The notes under the pieces: model-generated | What the model was told of the DNA's origin: nothing | What the model saw: the letters and a program-made list of their open reading frames with translations, nothing else | The model's database searches: none | DNA from: Chrysoperla carnea | Taxonomy: Eukaryota; Arthropoda; Insecta; Neuroptera; Chrysopidae | NCBI RefSeq assembly: GCF_905475395.1 | Contig: NC_058340.1 | Coordinates: 53,794,181 to 53,858,180 of the forward strand | Length of the DNA stretch: 64,000 nt | Direction: 5' to 3' | In this document: one piece after another, positions 35,847 through 49,002 of the stretch | Numbering within the stretch: the stretch's first letter is position 1 | Layout of the letters: the number at the start of each line of letters is the position of its first letter | Translations under genes and position numbers: made by a program

Positions 35847-35854
35847 GTAATAAG

Positions 35855-38800
35855 TGTTAGCAAGTGTTTGTGTATTTTTTGTGTGTAAATACTTACATAT
35901 AATTCAATTAATTTATTATTTATTTACTTTATATTCCCTTGTCACTGTCAGTGACTTATTAAGAAAGCTTAATTTTGTTTGTTTGTTTTTTTTTTTTGCA
36001 AAGTCGCCCCTGAGCGTGGCTTCATTATTGTTTGATATGCTTTGCAACTTTTATAGAAATCAACTTTTAATGTAACTCCTTGAAAAAACACAGCGTTTTA
36101 GCTTTTCGACACTGGAAAATCATTTAAAAATAGTTTTATCTGCCTCATTTTGTTTTTTATAAATATGGAAATTTGATACTTCTGTTACGTTACGTACTTA
36201 ATGCAATGAATTTCACGAAAAATATCACAAGATAAAACTAAAGAAAATAAGATTTAATTAATATATTCAACTATACTTTTTCTTCTTCTAAGAAAATTTG
36301 CTTTGTTTACACAGTGACTGCAAGACACGTGGATTATTTTTCTAATTTTTATGTAAATATCTACAGCCATAATTTATTTATGTTGACACTATCCTGTAAT
36401 ATTTTTTAATTAAAATTAATGTTAATGAAACGAGTGGAAAAAATATATAATTAACTTGCGCTTTGTGAAAGAACGTCAATAAACTACGTAACGTGTGTCT
36501 CTCACGTTTTTTACTATTTAAATAACACGTTGAGTTTTAATTTGACTTCCTCCCTCCTTTAAATGTTCACATTAGAAAAGAATTAAATTTCCAAAACCCA
36601 AAAACACTTGTTCGTAATACTTTCACTTCCAATTTATAGTAATTCTGTCCAGTATTGCAATGGAAGCTATACGTTGTATATCCTAAGGTTTGGCTTGAAA
36701 GGTATACTAAGTAATTATTGAAAAATAAACTATTATTACTCATTAGACTTTTGAATATTCAAAAAAGAGTTGAAAATTTTTACTTTATCATGTTATCTTT
36801 TCGTGTAAAGTGTACTGGCTAGACTCTCATTCTTGATGTGAGCATTGTTGCCGAAATTCCCAGGTTAGTCATCCAATTTTCCCTTCGGTTTATTTATTTC
36901 CCATTCCTTTTTACTTTAAGTTCTGCCTTAGATGCATGTAAAATAACATTTACTGAATTACATTCACAGCAATATTTATTCGAAAATATTTTATCTAATA
37001 TTCAAAAAAAAAAAAAACTTTATTGCCAAAAAAACCAAATATAGCCAACCTAAATTATTTAATCGTAGGTAATCACTATAAAAAGCATATAATTATCATT
37101 CCTGTTAAAAGGAAATTAAAATCGAAAGATAGAGGCTGCGTTAGCAGGATTGTCGAATAGTACAAAAATTTATTTTCCACCAGAGTACATGGTCTAGAAA
37201 TTCGGAAAAAATTCAAACTATGCTTAAAGTAAACATACATCGATTTATCTACTAAAAGCAATGTGAAGTACACTTAAGCCTAGTGCATATAAAATGTTTT
37301 TTCCCCGAAATCCGGAATAATTTAAAAAAGAATTTGGAACATGCATTGAGTAAATGTGAGTCAAGTATTTACATTAAAAATAATTAAGTAGGTTCACTTA
37401 AATTTAGTGAATATAAAAGTTTTTCCTCCGAAATCAAATAAATTCTAAGAAATAATATAACTCAAATTTTACTCATTTGAATTCCAAAAATTATTGATAG
37501 TAATTTTTACTGCCTTAAGATGTTTGAAAGTACTTTCAATAATGATTAAGTCATTATTTAGTTATTCATTAAAAATTTGTAAATATATGGATACAAAAAT
37601 AATCCATTAAATCATTCTAAGAGAGATATTTTGAATTTTGAAGTATACTACATAATATCTATCCATTGAAATTTATAGTTCGGATGATAACTTTCAAATA
37701 TATATAGGATTCAGTTTGTATTTTGGATTCAAAAAACGATTTCGATTAAAGAGATATTGTCACGGATAAAACTTTTACTGCAAATGTCTGCGTTTTAACT
37801 TTACAAGAAGTTAAAATCCGACTGACAAATTTTTGATATACACAATACTTCTGTCTGAAATTTTTACTGAAATGTGCGACTACTACGGAGTTTTAATTTT
37901 TCAGTAGTCACAAGGTTGTTTGAATTTTCTCGAACTAACTTTTCCGTATTCAGTATCTTTCTAATTTAAAAAGTTACATACTATATCCCTATATATATAA
38001 TAAATATATGAAAGTAAGGATGTTTGTTTGTTTGTCTGCTACGCTTTCACGCCAAAAATAATGAATGGATTTGAATGATACTTAACAATAATATAGCTCA
38101 TACATCAGAATAGCACATGAGCTATAATTTATAAATATAAATAATATAGATAGATATTGAAGTCGTCAAAACATTAGCTGCTTGAGATTCAATGCCGAAA
38201 TGTTTCGTTTAAGTTATTAGAGACTTTGAAATATTTATTAATTTATAAAGGTTTTTACGTTATTGAAGTTAAAGTTATCGAGACTCTACAATAACAATAA
38301 TTAAAATTTTAACCTTTTAACCTGTAGGTAAATTACAATATATAATAAAAACAGCAATTTTTTTATTAAATAAAATCAATATTTATTTTTTAATTGAAAG
38401 ATTATAATTAATATTATGATATGATGCATTTCAACATAAATTCTTAAACAAAGTTACCTTCAATTTTTAAATAAACAAATACAATAATTGTTTATACTAT
38501 CAATGATCTCAGTCAATAATATATAATATCTATAATATAGAGATACAAATTTGTTTATATTTTTATGATCATAGTGAGTATAAATAAATGAAAATTATAA
38601 TGAAAAATTATTATTAATTTTACATCCTTTTTGAAATAGGTGAGAACAATATTTGCCTATTAAAAGTTTTATTGGTAATCCAGAAAAATTACGTCTTCAA
38701 TTCTCAGTGTCATCAATATATGTCACGTGTTTCTATTCTATTTTTAGATACCTATATAGTGTTGCAGTCTCTCCAGTTTTGGTATCGGGACAAAGATAAT

Positions 38801-41098
38801 ATAAAACCTCCAAATTCAAACCAAAATATAATTTTTTTCTTTCAAAAAGTATCAAAAAGTCTAAAAACACTTCAATCGGATTATAGTCATTACGGAATAG
38901 GAGTTTCGTAGGAAGCAAAACCGGGATAAGTAATCGCGGTGTTTTCTGAAGGTTTTTAGGTCACTGATTACGAATATGCGCTTAATAGATTTTTGTAAAG
39001 TGATGCAACAAAATTTTTTAACAATTTAATTTTTTAAATCCCCTCAAGTCGAAAACTATCGATTGTAGCGACAAAAATTTTTGACAAAAGTTGCATCGAT
39101 TTGGAAATAGTGAAATGGGGATTGGTTTTAGGAGTTAAAACCGTTATTTTGCGAAAAATCACCTCTTATTGAAAAATGTTCTGTAGAAAAGTTGCAGATA
39201 ATAAAAAAATCTGTTGTTGAAAAAAATTGTTCTATTTCTAACGGTTTACAAGATGGGTCTTACGGTCCCAAAAAAAAAATTAACCTATGTTGCTAATTTA
39301 CGAACTCAAACTCACTTTCGAGTTCGTAAATAAACGATTTTTCGAGTAGAAATGTGTGAACACGGTAATTCAAAAACGAAAAGATATATAAAGCAGAAAT
39401 TTTTATAGCGTACTCAGGACGTAAAAATTGGGGTATAAACATATTATCATCTATTTCGAAAGTTTTTACCGTTAAGTAAAAAGAAATTTTTCGCACTCGT
39501 GCGCCATTAAGAGTATTTTCCCTGGATTATAATAAGAAAAGGAAAACTTTACCACTGGAACCAAAATAATACTGACTTGACATATTGAAGCTTAGCAAAT
39601 TTTAAACATATTAAAAGTACTCGGAATTTATTAATCCCATTTGAATTATTAGTCCTATTTGAAACTTACTGACTGACTGAGTGACTCAAAATCCGCAGAA
39701 AAATGGGGAAAAACACCCCTAAAAATATCCCTTTTCTTCTTTACAAGCTGTAAAGATGTGGTTTTTAATGACTATCTGTGACACGGAACCAAGACCGAAG
39801 GCCGCCACGGGTGTCATGGAAACTCCCCTGCGAGCAAAGCGAGTTTTTTAATAATTAAAATTAAAATCTTTTTTCGAGGGGCTAAATAAATAGTTTAAAA
39901 AAACTTACTAAAAAACATTCACAATTCTATAACTGATATGTTTATTTAACAAACTTCATTATTGTCAATTTATATCAAAATTCTGTTTTCCAAATAACGT
40001 CTTCCTATTTCTAACCATTTTATAATTAATTTATATAATTCCAGCAAATAAGAAAACAAACAATTTTAATTTTAAAATAAAAACTTAATTATAGATTTTG
40101 TAACTTTGGAAAGCAAAACTTTAATAATATACAATTAATTGGTCAATAGACAAAAGAAATGTTCCAAAGCTTTGCAAAATTACTGGAACAATTGAAACAA
40201 AAATTCTTAAATATAAGCTATTCTACACAAAAAATAAGTTATATATTTATATTCACAAAAAGCTTAAAATTATGTCTTATCTACGCAGACGTTCTTTCTT
40301 TTTATCGGCTGATCCGATTTTGACGGGAATTTCACAGGCAGATACCTAATTTTAAAAGGAATAACTGTGGAGGGGATAACTAAGAGCAAATGGGTGAAGG
40401 CTATAACGCGATAATCTTGTGTTTTAAAACAGAAATTGTCCAGCGAAGCGAGCGCGCAACCGCTTGTAGTGTTTTGAAATATTATGTTATAACTTTGAAT
40501 TGTAATGTGGTAAAGCAGTCAGAAAATTTTCAAAAACATGGAAGCCCTGTCTACTAAGTAAGTAAATTGAGTATCGTGCCTTTTGCAGAAAGTATCAGCA
40601 GCCATATCTGCTTTGAACTGCTTAGCGAACTGTATCAGCTCTTGCTGAGACTTCCACATCATCTACCAAACGCTTTTAACTTGATCCCCATTTGACTAAG
40701 CAGCATTTTCAGCTCAAAATTATTCATTTCCTTCAAGGTTTTTAACGAACTTTTTAAGTTTTTACAGCAAATGGTGGATTCTGAAAATTTATTTTCACGA
40801 GAGTCCTGTATCTCATAATAAAAGAAGTCTCAAATAAATTTCGAACTACGTTGCGAAGTAAATTAGTATTTGGTAAATTTCTGACTATCCAAATATTTAC
40901 TAGCCCTTGATTTACTAGATAAAAACGAGTCTTCAAGAAAAGGTTCAGCAGAGGTACGTTTTATTTTTATTTAGATAAACATAAAACTGATGAATTCTTT
41001 TAAAAACGAATTAAGGTTTTTAGTCTTAGATATAAGTCTTAAAAATTAGGTTTTAGAATTGGTCAAGATATCTTAAATAATAAAATTAACTTGTTCAA
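35855..41098. other. Non-coding stretch with TE scraps
   Basis: Repeat-like scraps occur at 37985-38150 (GTTTGTTTGTTTGTCTGCTACGCTTTCACGCC), 38925-39170 (GAAGGTTTTTAGGTCACTGATTACGAAT), 39660-39850 (GACTGACTGAGTGACTCA; CCGAAGGCCGCCACGGGTG; GCGAGCAAAGCGAG) and 40420-40480 (CCAGCGAAGCGAGCGCGCAA). They look like remnants of dispersed insect transposons. None retains a frame. The ORFs 38672-38911 and 36838-37044 have no splice or domain support. Confidence 0.4.
39200..39440. repeat. Rearranged second copy of the 22550 repeat
   Basis: The block CAGAAATTTTTATAGCGTACTCAGGACGTAAAAA is forward. The block TCTAACGGTTTACAAGATGGGTCTTACGG is inverted relative to the 22.6 kb copy, so an internal inversion separates the two halves. 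Confidence 0.6.
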
Positions 41099-41350
41099 TA
41101 CTCGCAGAAACGAAGCAATGAAGTTCGAAAAATTTGAACAGTAAGTCGGATTTGAATGCGGTTTTCGGCATTCGATTCGTCAGAGCGTCAGTATCAAATT
41201 AACCGTAAATATACTAAATTCACAATTTGGTAAAGAGTGATGAAAACAATTTAAAACTTGTTACTCGGTGGATTACCGCATTCAAATCCGACTTACTGTT
41301 CAAATTTTTCGGACTTTGACCGTTTTTAGTGATTTGTTTCTTTGACTGCA
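41099..41350. repeat. Foldback element, copy 2 of the 1384 family
   Basis: The left arm CTCGCAGAAACGAAGCAATGAAGTTCGAAAAATTTGAACAG and GGATTTGAATGCGG match both the 1384-2030 element and the inverted right arm ending near CGTTTTTAGTGATTTGTTTC. Compared with copy 1 it has lost about 400 bp of inner arm. Confidence 0.75.
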
Positions 41351-42039
41351 AGGCAGTTCAGTGTATTTGCCTTTTCCGAATTAGTAGGGAATATTGATGT
41401 ATTTTTTTATATTTTTAATTCATTGTTTACACCGTTATAACATAGTAAAAAATATAAATACTGTTTAAAAATGCTGTTATTAAGTGTAAAAATATATTTA
41501 AAATAGAGAATAATTTTGAGATGTTTAAACGCAGTCTTTTTGGTGCTCCCTGTTGATGACATATTAATATCTGACCTATCTGTTGGTGATAGTTCAATGT
41601 ACTGTTTACTACAGGTGCAATACCCACTTATGTAGTAATTATAGTATATATGCAGGGTAATACCATACAAAATATAAGTAACTAAGTACCATACAGTATG
41701 TCAACAAGTCTGACAAGCCACATACTATGACGTCACGTCCGTTTTAAAATTTGAATTTCTCCCACTGAATTTGTATTTTTATTAATTAATTTTAAGTAAT
41801 TAAATGGATATTAATTACTAAAATAATGGTTTAGTTCAAATGTCCAGCCAATAAAGTTACGGAAAAAATATTTGAATCAAAAATTTCATGAATATTCCCT
41901 ATTGTCTGTCACAGCCTCTAAACAAATATAATTTAGAAGTTTTCTTTTTCGTATTTTTGAGCTGAATTAAAACTTAAAAATAATGAAGCACACTCTAATT
42001 GGAAATTAAAAAACCAAGAACAAAATTTTATGATTTCAA

Positions 42040-45000
42040 TTATTTACTACCGGACCTTGTGGATCCAGGAGGTGTTGAACTGAATGTCACATGACGATTG
42101 TCTTGAAATTTAGAACTTTTTTTATGATTTACCGGTGGTGAAGACTGATGTACATTTTTATTTTGTACATTAACTAAACTTTTTGCATTAATACCGTACA
42201 CATTATAATTACGATCTTTTTCTTTTTCAGAAAATACATGTGAATCGATAGATTTTGGAGTTTCGTTACTAGTTGAAGCAGTTGTACTGGATATACCGGA
42301 TATTGCTAAAAATGCTGTATTTGCAAGAGCTCTTGATACATCAGTTTTTGAATTCTTTTGTAAATTTGGAATGATTTGTTTTGGTGCATTATTCAATTGA
42401 TTTGTTGTCATTTGAATACTACTGTTGGAAGATAAGGAAGACGGTGTATTTGATATTGTACTTTGCGAATTATTAGCTTGCATATTGTTATTATTAGTAG
42501 AATTATTCATTTGAGGTGTATTCGAGACATTTTGTGGAGGGAATTGTAGTGATTGCGTTGAATAATTGAGATTATAATTTTGATTTGAAGTTTGTGACGG
42601 CATATAACCACCGATGGTTTGTGATTTTTGTATCGCATTCATTTGTGATGAATTGTCCTGTACACTTTGTAATAATGCATTACTGCTATGTGAATGACCC
42701 AGAGTTTTATTTGCTACGTCTTGATTAGTTATTTCGTATGTTGTATTCGAACTTTGTGGTAAATTTTGTAATGAATTTGTTTCAACCAAAAATGCATTTG
42801 GATTACGAATAATTTGCGATGGTAACGTATTATTATTCAAATTTGTGTTGGGAAGTGTTTGAACTTTTTGTACAGCTAACGGAATCGTTGGATCAATTGG
42901 TGGTGTATAAACTTTTTCAATTTTTGGTTTGGTATCATTACGATGATTATAATGGTGACGTTCAGGCTTCTTTGGTGGTGTTGGAAGCATTATTGCCGTA
43001 GTATTTTGAACTAAAGGTGTTGCACTATGTAAATCAGCTCGTGAGCCATTTGCTACACGTCTTGTACTGATTGGCCCTCGATTATGTAATCGTTCTCCAG
43101 CTGGACCTGTTTCGTTATCATGAAAAACAATGTTCTCCTCTTCATCTGATGATAATATACCACTGATTTCTTGTTCTTCTTCAAGAGTTTCATCTTCTTC
43201 TTCTATAACACTGTTTTGAATCCATGCGCGTATACGGTCTTTCTTTGCTTCACGATCTACAGTCGTTTCTAATCCATATTGAATTAAGGAATGCAATAAT
43301 TTATTCTTTTCTTCAGGGCTGCTATGAAAACTATACATCGATGGGCAAAGTCCATCATCCGCATCGGCTCCTAAATCATTTAAACAAGAGTTAATGTTTT
43401 AGATAATTTTTATGTATGAAAAATATTTTTACCTGCATTTTTTTCAATGTTAGCTTTTGCCATCCACCGATCGTCCAAATATCGATAAACTTCACTTAAC
43501 CCAGTGAGACGTCTATCTGGTTTCGGCTCTAATAATTTTCTAAACATTCGTTGACCTTTTGAAGTAACTAATTTGAATAGTTTTGGCTGTTTTCTGATTG
43601 GCGATAACGCACTTGAATGCCAAGTTATATAACGCATATATCGCTGATCATCAGATGCTGCTTTTTGCCAAGGTAAACATCCAGTCAAGCATACAAAAAT
43701 AACAATACCAAACTGCCACACATCGTGAGAAGTGGTTGCTCTATAAAAAAAAGTAACCACAACGATTAGCTCATTTTATATAATAATAATTTTCTTAAGT
43801 CATACTTATAGTTATCATCAGTTTCAATTTGTAAAACTTCTGGAGGAGCATATGGTAGCCATTCGTTACGTCGTCGAACCACAGTACCCACACGCCTTGT
43901 TTCACCAAAATCACATAATTTTATTCGGGAAAAATCCGATTTAAATATTAAAATATTGTCTAATTTAACATCACGGTGGACAAGTTCCCGAGCATGCAGA
44001 TGTTCTAATGCTGATGTGAGTTGTTTAGCTACTCGTTTTGTATGTAACTCTCCAATTCCATTATCGGTAAGATTTGATGTTAAGTCGCCTGTAAAGCGAA
44101 TATATATAAATTTATTTTTTAAAGTAATAATTTTGGAATTTCATGATTGACAAAACTGTAGGTAAAGAGAGATTATGACACAGAATTCTACCTTATTGTC
44201 TGTCCATCATTCAGGGTCCACTTAAAAGGACGCTCTGTATATGGTATGAGTGTAAAGAGCGGCAAATATTATTTTTGCCCGGAGTGGCTAAATAGCAAGA
44301 ATTGCAGTATAAGCATATCCATCTTTTATAGGGTTTTTTATGCGGTAGGATTTTGGGTCATATGGTTCTTTCTTCTATACCTTCCAAAAATATCATAAAA
44401 ACCATGAAATTCCTTCAATTTCTAAATAGATTAAAATATAAGTTTCATGAATAAAGCTTTTTATTTCAAAATACATAAAGATACACTACCCACAGACCTA
44501 ACGGAGCGTACTCTTGTGAAAATACATAAAAACCAGCTGTTTCAAATGCAACGTCGTACGTTGTAATAATGTGTTTGTGGGCACCCAGATGTAAATTATA
44601 ATGAAATTCACGATAAAAATCTCTTAGAGCGCTGTACGCTTTTGGTAGGGCTTTTAAAACCATTTCGGTATCGGTTGCACGATGCTCGACCAGTAAAATT
44701 TTTCCAAACCATCCTTCACCAACAATTTGTAATATATCAAACTCTTCAGCTAAATTTACCTACAAAATATTAATTATTAATAATAATTAATATGAATTTG
44801 GGAATTTTTATTGTTAGACAAAGAAGAATATCGCTTTTCTAAATGTCGCGAGGGAGTCAAAGGCTCGAGGATTTAAAGTTTATATGACTCTATAATGTGC
44901 AAAATGTTTTATACAGGAAATCTCTATATTTTGACCTATAGCACCGATTTTGATGAAAATTTGGGATTAAGCTTTGTTCACCCTCTAGATCAAGGTGCCT

Positions 45001-45911
45001 AGTGATGCTTTTGCCCAAGGAGTGGTAGCCTCTGGTCCTCTCCTTCTAGGAGGTGGAAAAATATATGTTCAAAATGGCAAGAAGAATCGATAGAGCGATT
45101 AAATTTAAGCAAAAAGTGTCATATAAGTATATTGCCAAAAGTCAATACTTTCCGAGTTATTGACGATTGATGATCGGAGTATTTAACGTTAAATAAGTGA
45201 AAAATTTGACGTTTTTTGAAAAAAGAATATCATACACTTTTTAAAGTACCATAAAAACCCTTGAAAATGAAAAAACTTTTATGTCATTTGCACGAAAAAT
45301 AATGTTGTTAATAAAAAGGTAGTATTCGTACCTTTTTTCTATGGTTTATTCAGCACAAAAACTGATGAATTTACAACGGGAACTAAAATTAATGCTTGCC
45401 ACTTTCTAATTTATAATTAAGACAACATGCTAAAAAAGTTGCAGCAGTTTCGGATATATTTTTTTTTTAAATATGGGAATTTAAATGCAAATAAATTTTT
45501 GGACTTAAATTATTTTTGCACTTAAATTTTGAAAACTATATATATGCGAAACTGTTAGAATTTTTTGAGCATGTTGTCTGTACCTAAATAAAGTAAATTG
45601 GAAAGTAGCAAGCATTAATTTTAGTTCCCTGAATAAAGCATAAAAAAGTTTATGTATTTTAAGATGATAAAAAAATGACTGTTAAAAAGTTAAGACTTTT
45701 GGTTTTACACCGTTTTATGATGCTGCCAATCTTAAAGCCCCTGCTCTTCAACAAAGCAACAATAGATACTTTCAATTGACAACCATTAGAAAATGGAAAT
45801 GATAATCTATTTAGTAGACTTTTTATAAATGCACAAACTTACTTTTTCTAATTCAAATTCTCGAATACGATGTATACTGCCACTCAAGGATTTTCTGAGG
45901 TGATTCGCCAT
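42040..45911 (-). CDS. SBK-family serine/threonine protein kinase (5 coding exons, 750 aa)
   Basis: Coding exons on the minus strand are 45843-45911, 44498-44759, 43806-44088, 43433-43740 and 42040-43370. All four introns have GT-AG ends and the codon phases agree. The kinase domain spans about residues 30-300: GEGWFG loop (37-42), VLK lysine K59, probable helix-C glutamate E74, HRD at 148-150, N155, DFG at 170-172, then YAPPEV and DVWQFG. The segment EYAPLGDL and the YITWH block near the end are typical of SH3-binding-domain kinases (SBK1 and the insect meng-po type). It is predicted to phosphorylate Ser/Thr on unknown targets. The single 1331-nt last exon adds a 440-residue tail, first very acidic (EEEDETLEEEQ), then rich in Asn, Gln, Ser and Thr, so the protein is longer than human SBK1 (about 420 aa). 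The start MANHLRKSLSGS is the first ATG of exon 1. Orthology within the family is not resolved. Confidence 0.9.
44760..45842. other. Kinase intron 1 with a foldback element
   Basis: The intron separates the 23-codon first coding exon from the ATP-binding exon. It contains an inverted repeat at 45340-45655: GGGAACTAAAATTAATGCTTGCCACTTTC on the left and AGTAGCAAGCATTAATTTTAGTTCCCT on the right, with a paired ACAACATGCT block nearer the centre. The stretch 44960-45060 is locally GC-richer, but no exon fits there. Confidence 0.75.
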
Positions 45912-47339
45912 TTTGTATATATCGATATTGTTAATTAATAGCACTTAATAACTGTTATTGTTGAGACATTTTAAAAATTTATTATACTCTTCCAAATTTT
46001 GCATTTTCAATTAATTAAATAACTGCAATAAAAAAATCCAATAATAAACACTGAACAGTTTAAAATAATTTTTTTTTTATATCCTAAAACATTTTCATTT
46101 ATTAAAAGAAAAATTTACAATTAGATTATTCGATGAATTGTTGCCAAATTATTACGCTACAAAAAATGTTAATACTATTTTACTGATCCGTGGTCATGTG
46201 CGTATTACGATTAAACAATTTTGTTTTTTACTTTTAAAAATGCAGCGATCGATTGATATAAAAATATTCTAATCTTGATCGTAATCAACCTTTATCATAC
46301 CATTTATATAAGGATAAATTTTCGTTGACTTCGAATTGAGACATAATAGTTGAATTGAAATAAATACCACGATACTCGAAATAAAATTGTAAATTAAGAA
46401 ATTTTATTTAAAATATTATTAAAAAACATACAACAGACTTATAACAACCATCGTCAGTAGCTAAATTTATTCATATAACACATTATAAACATTTTTTACA
46501 AATTTAAAAGTAAATATGTAAAACATTATCAACAAATTACAGTAACACTTATAAAAATACAAAAATTATCACAAAATTGAAATAATAAATTTTTCAAGAT
46601 CACCAAACTTTTTGTAACAGTTCACAACAAATTATTTAGAGGGAAACCCACAATAAATTTAACTAATGACGATGGTTGCGTTGCAATCGAAATATCGTTC
46701 TTTAGCGAAATGTAAGTCTGTTGTATGGTTTTAAATAAAATTCCATTTCCATTTTAAAATTTCTTTATTTTACGGCCCTCGGCAATTGGTTAAGAAGTTC
46801 CTTTTCGCTTTACTACATTCCAAATAAAAATTTGGGATTATTTGGTGTTACCTACGGTTATTAAATAAAATATCTAAATCTGGCATATATGAATTCTTTT
46901 TTTCCATCATCGATACTGTCAATGTAAACTAGGCTTTTTGTCAATGAGAAGAAATGCCTCTGGCATTACTCCAATATTGTAGCCTTGAGATAAAAAGTTG
47001 GCTATTTGAGATACAGAACAAAGACAAAATATATAAGTAATGAGCATAATAATAAACAAAAGTGATTAATTAATTAACACAATTTTTCACTTTCTACAAT
47101 TTTTAAGTAATTTCTCAAATTTGAAAACAAAATTTGTAATTTTACATTATGGCAGGTACTATTTCTGCTCTCCGGTTAATATAAACTTTAATGTAACGAA
47201 GATTATGCTTTTCTTAAAAATGTTACCATTTTCAAATTTCATTAAACAATTTTGATTGGTTCGAATTTGAATAGAAATTGGAATATATAATGCTATATAT
47301 TATTTTTGTACAGTAAAAATTGTTACAAAAATCAGCTAA
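45912..47339. other. Kinase upstream region and dispersed repeats
   Basis: The 5' UTR and promoter of the kinase should lie just right of 45911, but no TATA or clear initiator is evident. The segment 46310-46500 is an inverted copy and 46655-46750 a forward partial copy of the 18166 repeat (ACGATACTCGAAATAAAATTGTA; GACGATGGTTGCGTTGCAATCG). Confidence 0.5.
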
Positions 47340-47981
47340 TCAAGGAAAATGAAAGAAATCGCTCCCATTTTGCTAAAACCTCATGGAATGTGTTTCTTAG
47401 GTGTCAAATATCATTAGTAACGCATGAGTTAGGGGCGCTAATATTTCTATTTGTTAATAAACAATAAATTGTTAATTAAATGAAACGGTTGTAGCGGACG
47501 CATCTTTCCGTTGACTATTAATTATTCAATTATAATTAATAGACGAGGAAGGCTGTGACGATGCATTTACCATAACGACATAAATTGTATAAACATTCAT
47601 TCGATTAATAAATTCTTAACTTTGAAGTCAGATTTATTATTTACGCGTCTTTCAGGAGAAGGTTCAAGTGAAGTCTTTATACGGTCAATGCAAAAGTTGG
47701 ATTAAAAATTAACAAATAGGCAACTTGTTTTACATATATATATGAATGTTTGTCAAACTATTATACATGTATAACTTATATGTAATACAAGTTGCCTATT
47801 TATTTTTTTTTTTTAATCAACTTTTGCATTGACCATTTCATTTTCATTAACAGTTTATTGTTTATTAACAAATAGAAACATTTGCGCCACTAACTCATAC
47901 GTCACCAATGATATTTGACACCTAAGAAACACATTTCATAAAGTTTTAGCAAAATGCAAGCGGTTTCTTTCATTTTCCTTT
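47340..47981. mobile_element. Foldback MITE with a 196-bp internal insertion
   Basis: The left end AAGGAAAATGAAAGAAATCGC pairs with GCGGTTTCTTTCATTTTCCTT at the right. The arms extend through TTTGCTAAAAC, TGTGTTTCTTAGGTGTCAAATATCAT and TTTGTTAATAAACAATAAA. The centre is a smaller palindrome around CAAATAGGCAACTTG. The left arm alone carries 47489-47684, bounded by ACGG on both sides. That segment is absent from its own right arm and from the 48737-49002 copy, so it is a later insertion. Confidence 0.8.
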
Positions 47982-48736
47982 ATTTATAAATTGTAACATA
48001 CTTACTTAACTTTATGTATTGCTTTCCTTTATTAATCGGATGTTAACCACCACGATATCATGTCTGTGTGGATGTGTATGAGCTTTTAATAAACCTTATG
48101 ATGCTACCAATGGTTATATGGAAGACGTCAGACCTCGTTTATTGGGGAAAATAGGGTTTTTCCATATTTAAGTGTAAGAGCAATTTTGATTTCGCGTTTC
48201 TTGGCAAAGTTTTTGTTGTTCAATGTCATTATATAATAATATCAAGCAACGAACTCGTTGTCGAAAAAGTACACGGTTAAGTTATTTCTTAGACGAGAAG
48301 AACTGTTTTACAGTTCCCAAGAGACACTTCCTCGAGGCTTTTAAACTTCCCCCATATACTTCAGCTAAATTTATATGACACTTCATTTTTTTTATCTGTT
48401 TAGAAAGATTTTTTTATTATTGTTGACATTATTAAAATGTGTAGATATTTGTAAGTTAAATTTTTTGATTGAATGCCAATATTACGATGAACCCAGTAAC
48501 ATATAAAATTATCTACTGTCTAATGTAAGTACATAAATTAATTTATTAAGAGCCAAAATTTATTATGTACAATTTTATTAAGTACATAATGTAATAAAAT
48601 CAATAGACATATTTTACGATATTTATACGATTTCAAATTCAAAACAATAAAATTTGTATTATAGCAGAGTAGACCAAGGTATAATAGCAGGAAATAATGC
48701 TAATTTTTCAATACGTTTATAGTCGGAAAAGCTGAT

Positions 48737-49002
48737 CAAGGAAAATGAAAGAAACCGCTCCCATTTTGCTAAAACCTCATGGAATGTGTTTCTTATGTGT
48801 CAAATATCATTATTAACGCATGAGTTGGGGGCGCAAATATTTCTATTTGTTAATAAACAATAAATTGTTAATTAAATGAAACGGTCAATGCAAAAGTTGG
48901 CTTAAAAATTAACAAATAGGCAACTTGTTTTACATATATATATGAATGTTTGTCAAACTATAATACATGTCTAACTTATATGTAATACAAGTTGCCTATT
49001 TG
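48737..49002. mobile_element. Truncated copy of the 47340 foldback MITE
   Basis: It is nearly identical to the left half and centre of 47340-47981 (CAAGGAAAATGAAAGAAACCGC through CAAGTTGCCTATTTG) but lacks the 196-bp insertion and the whole right arm. The high identity suggests recent duplication or transposition. Confidence 0.82.

Noticed and set aside
38672-38911. 79-codon open frame on the plus strand
   Set aside because: No homology recognised. It is followed directly by a dispersed-repeat scrap (GGTTTTTAGGTCACTGATTACGAAT).
42819-43001. 60-codon plus-strand frame
   Set aside because: Antisense shadow of the kinase tail exon.
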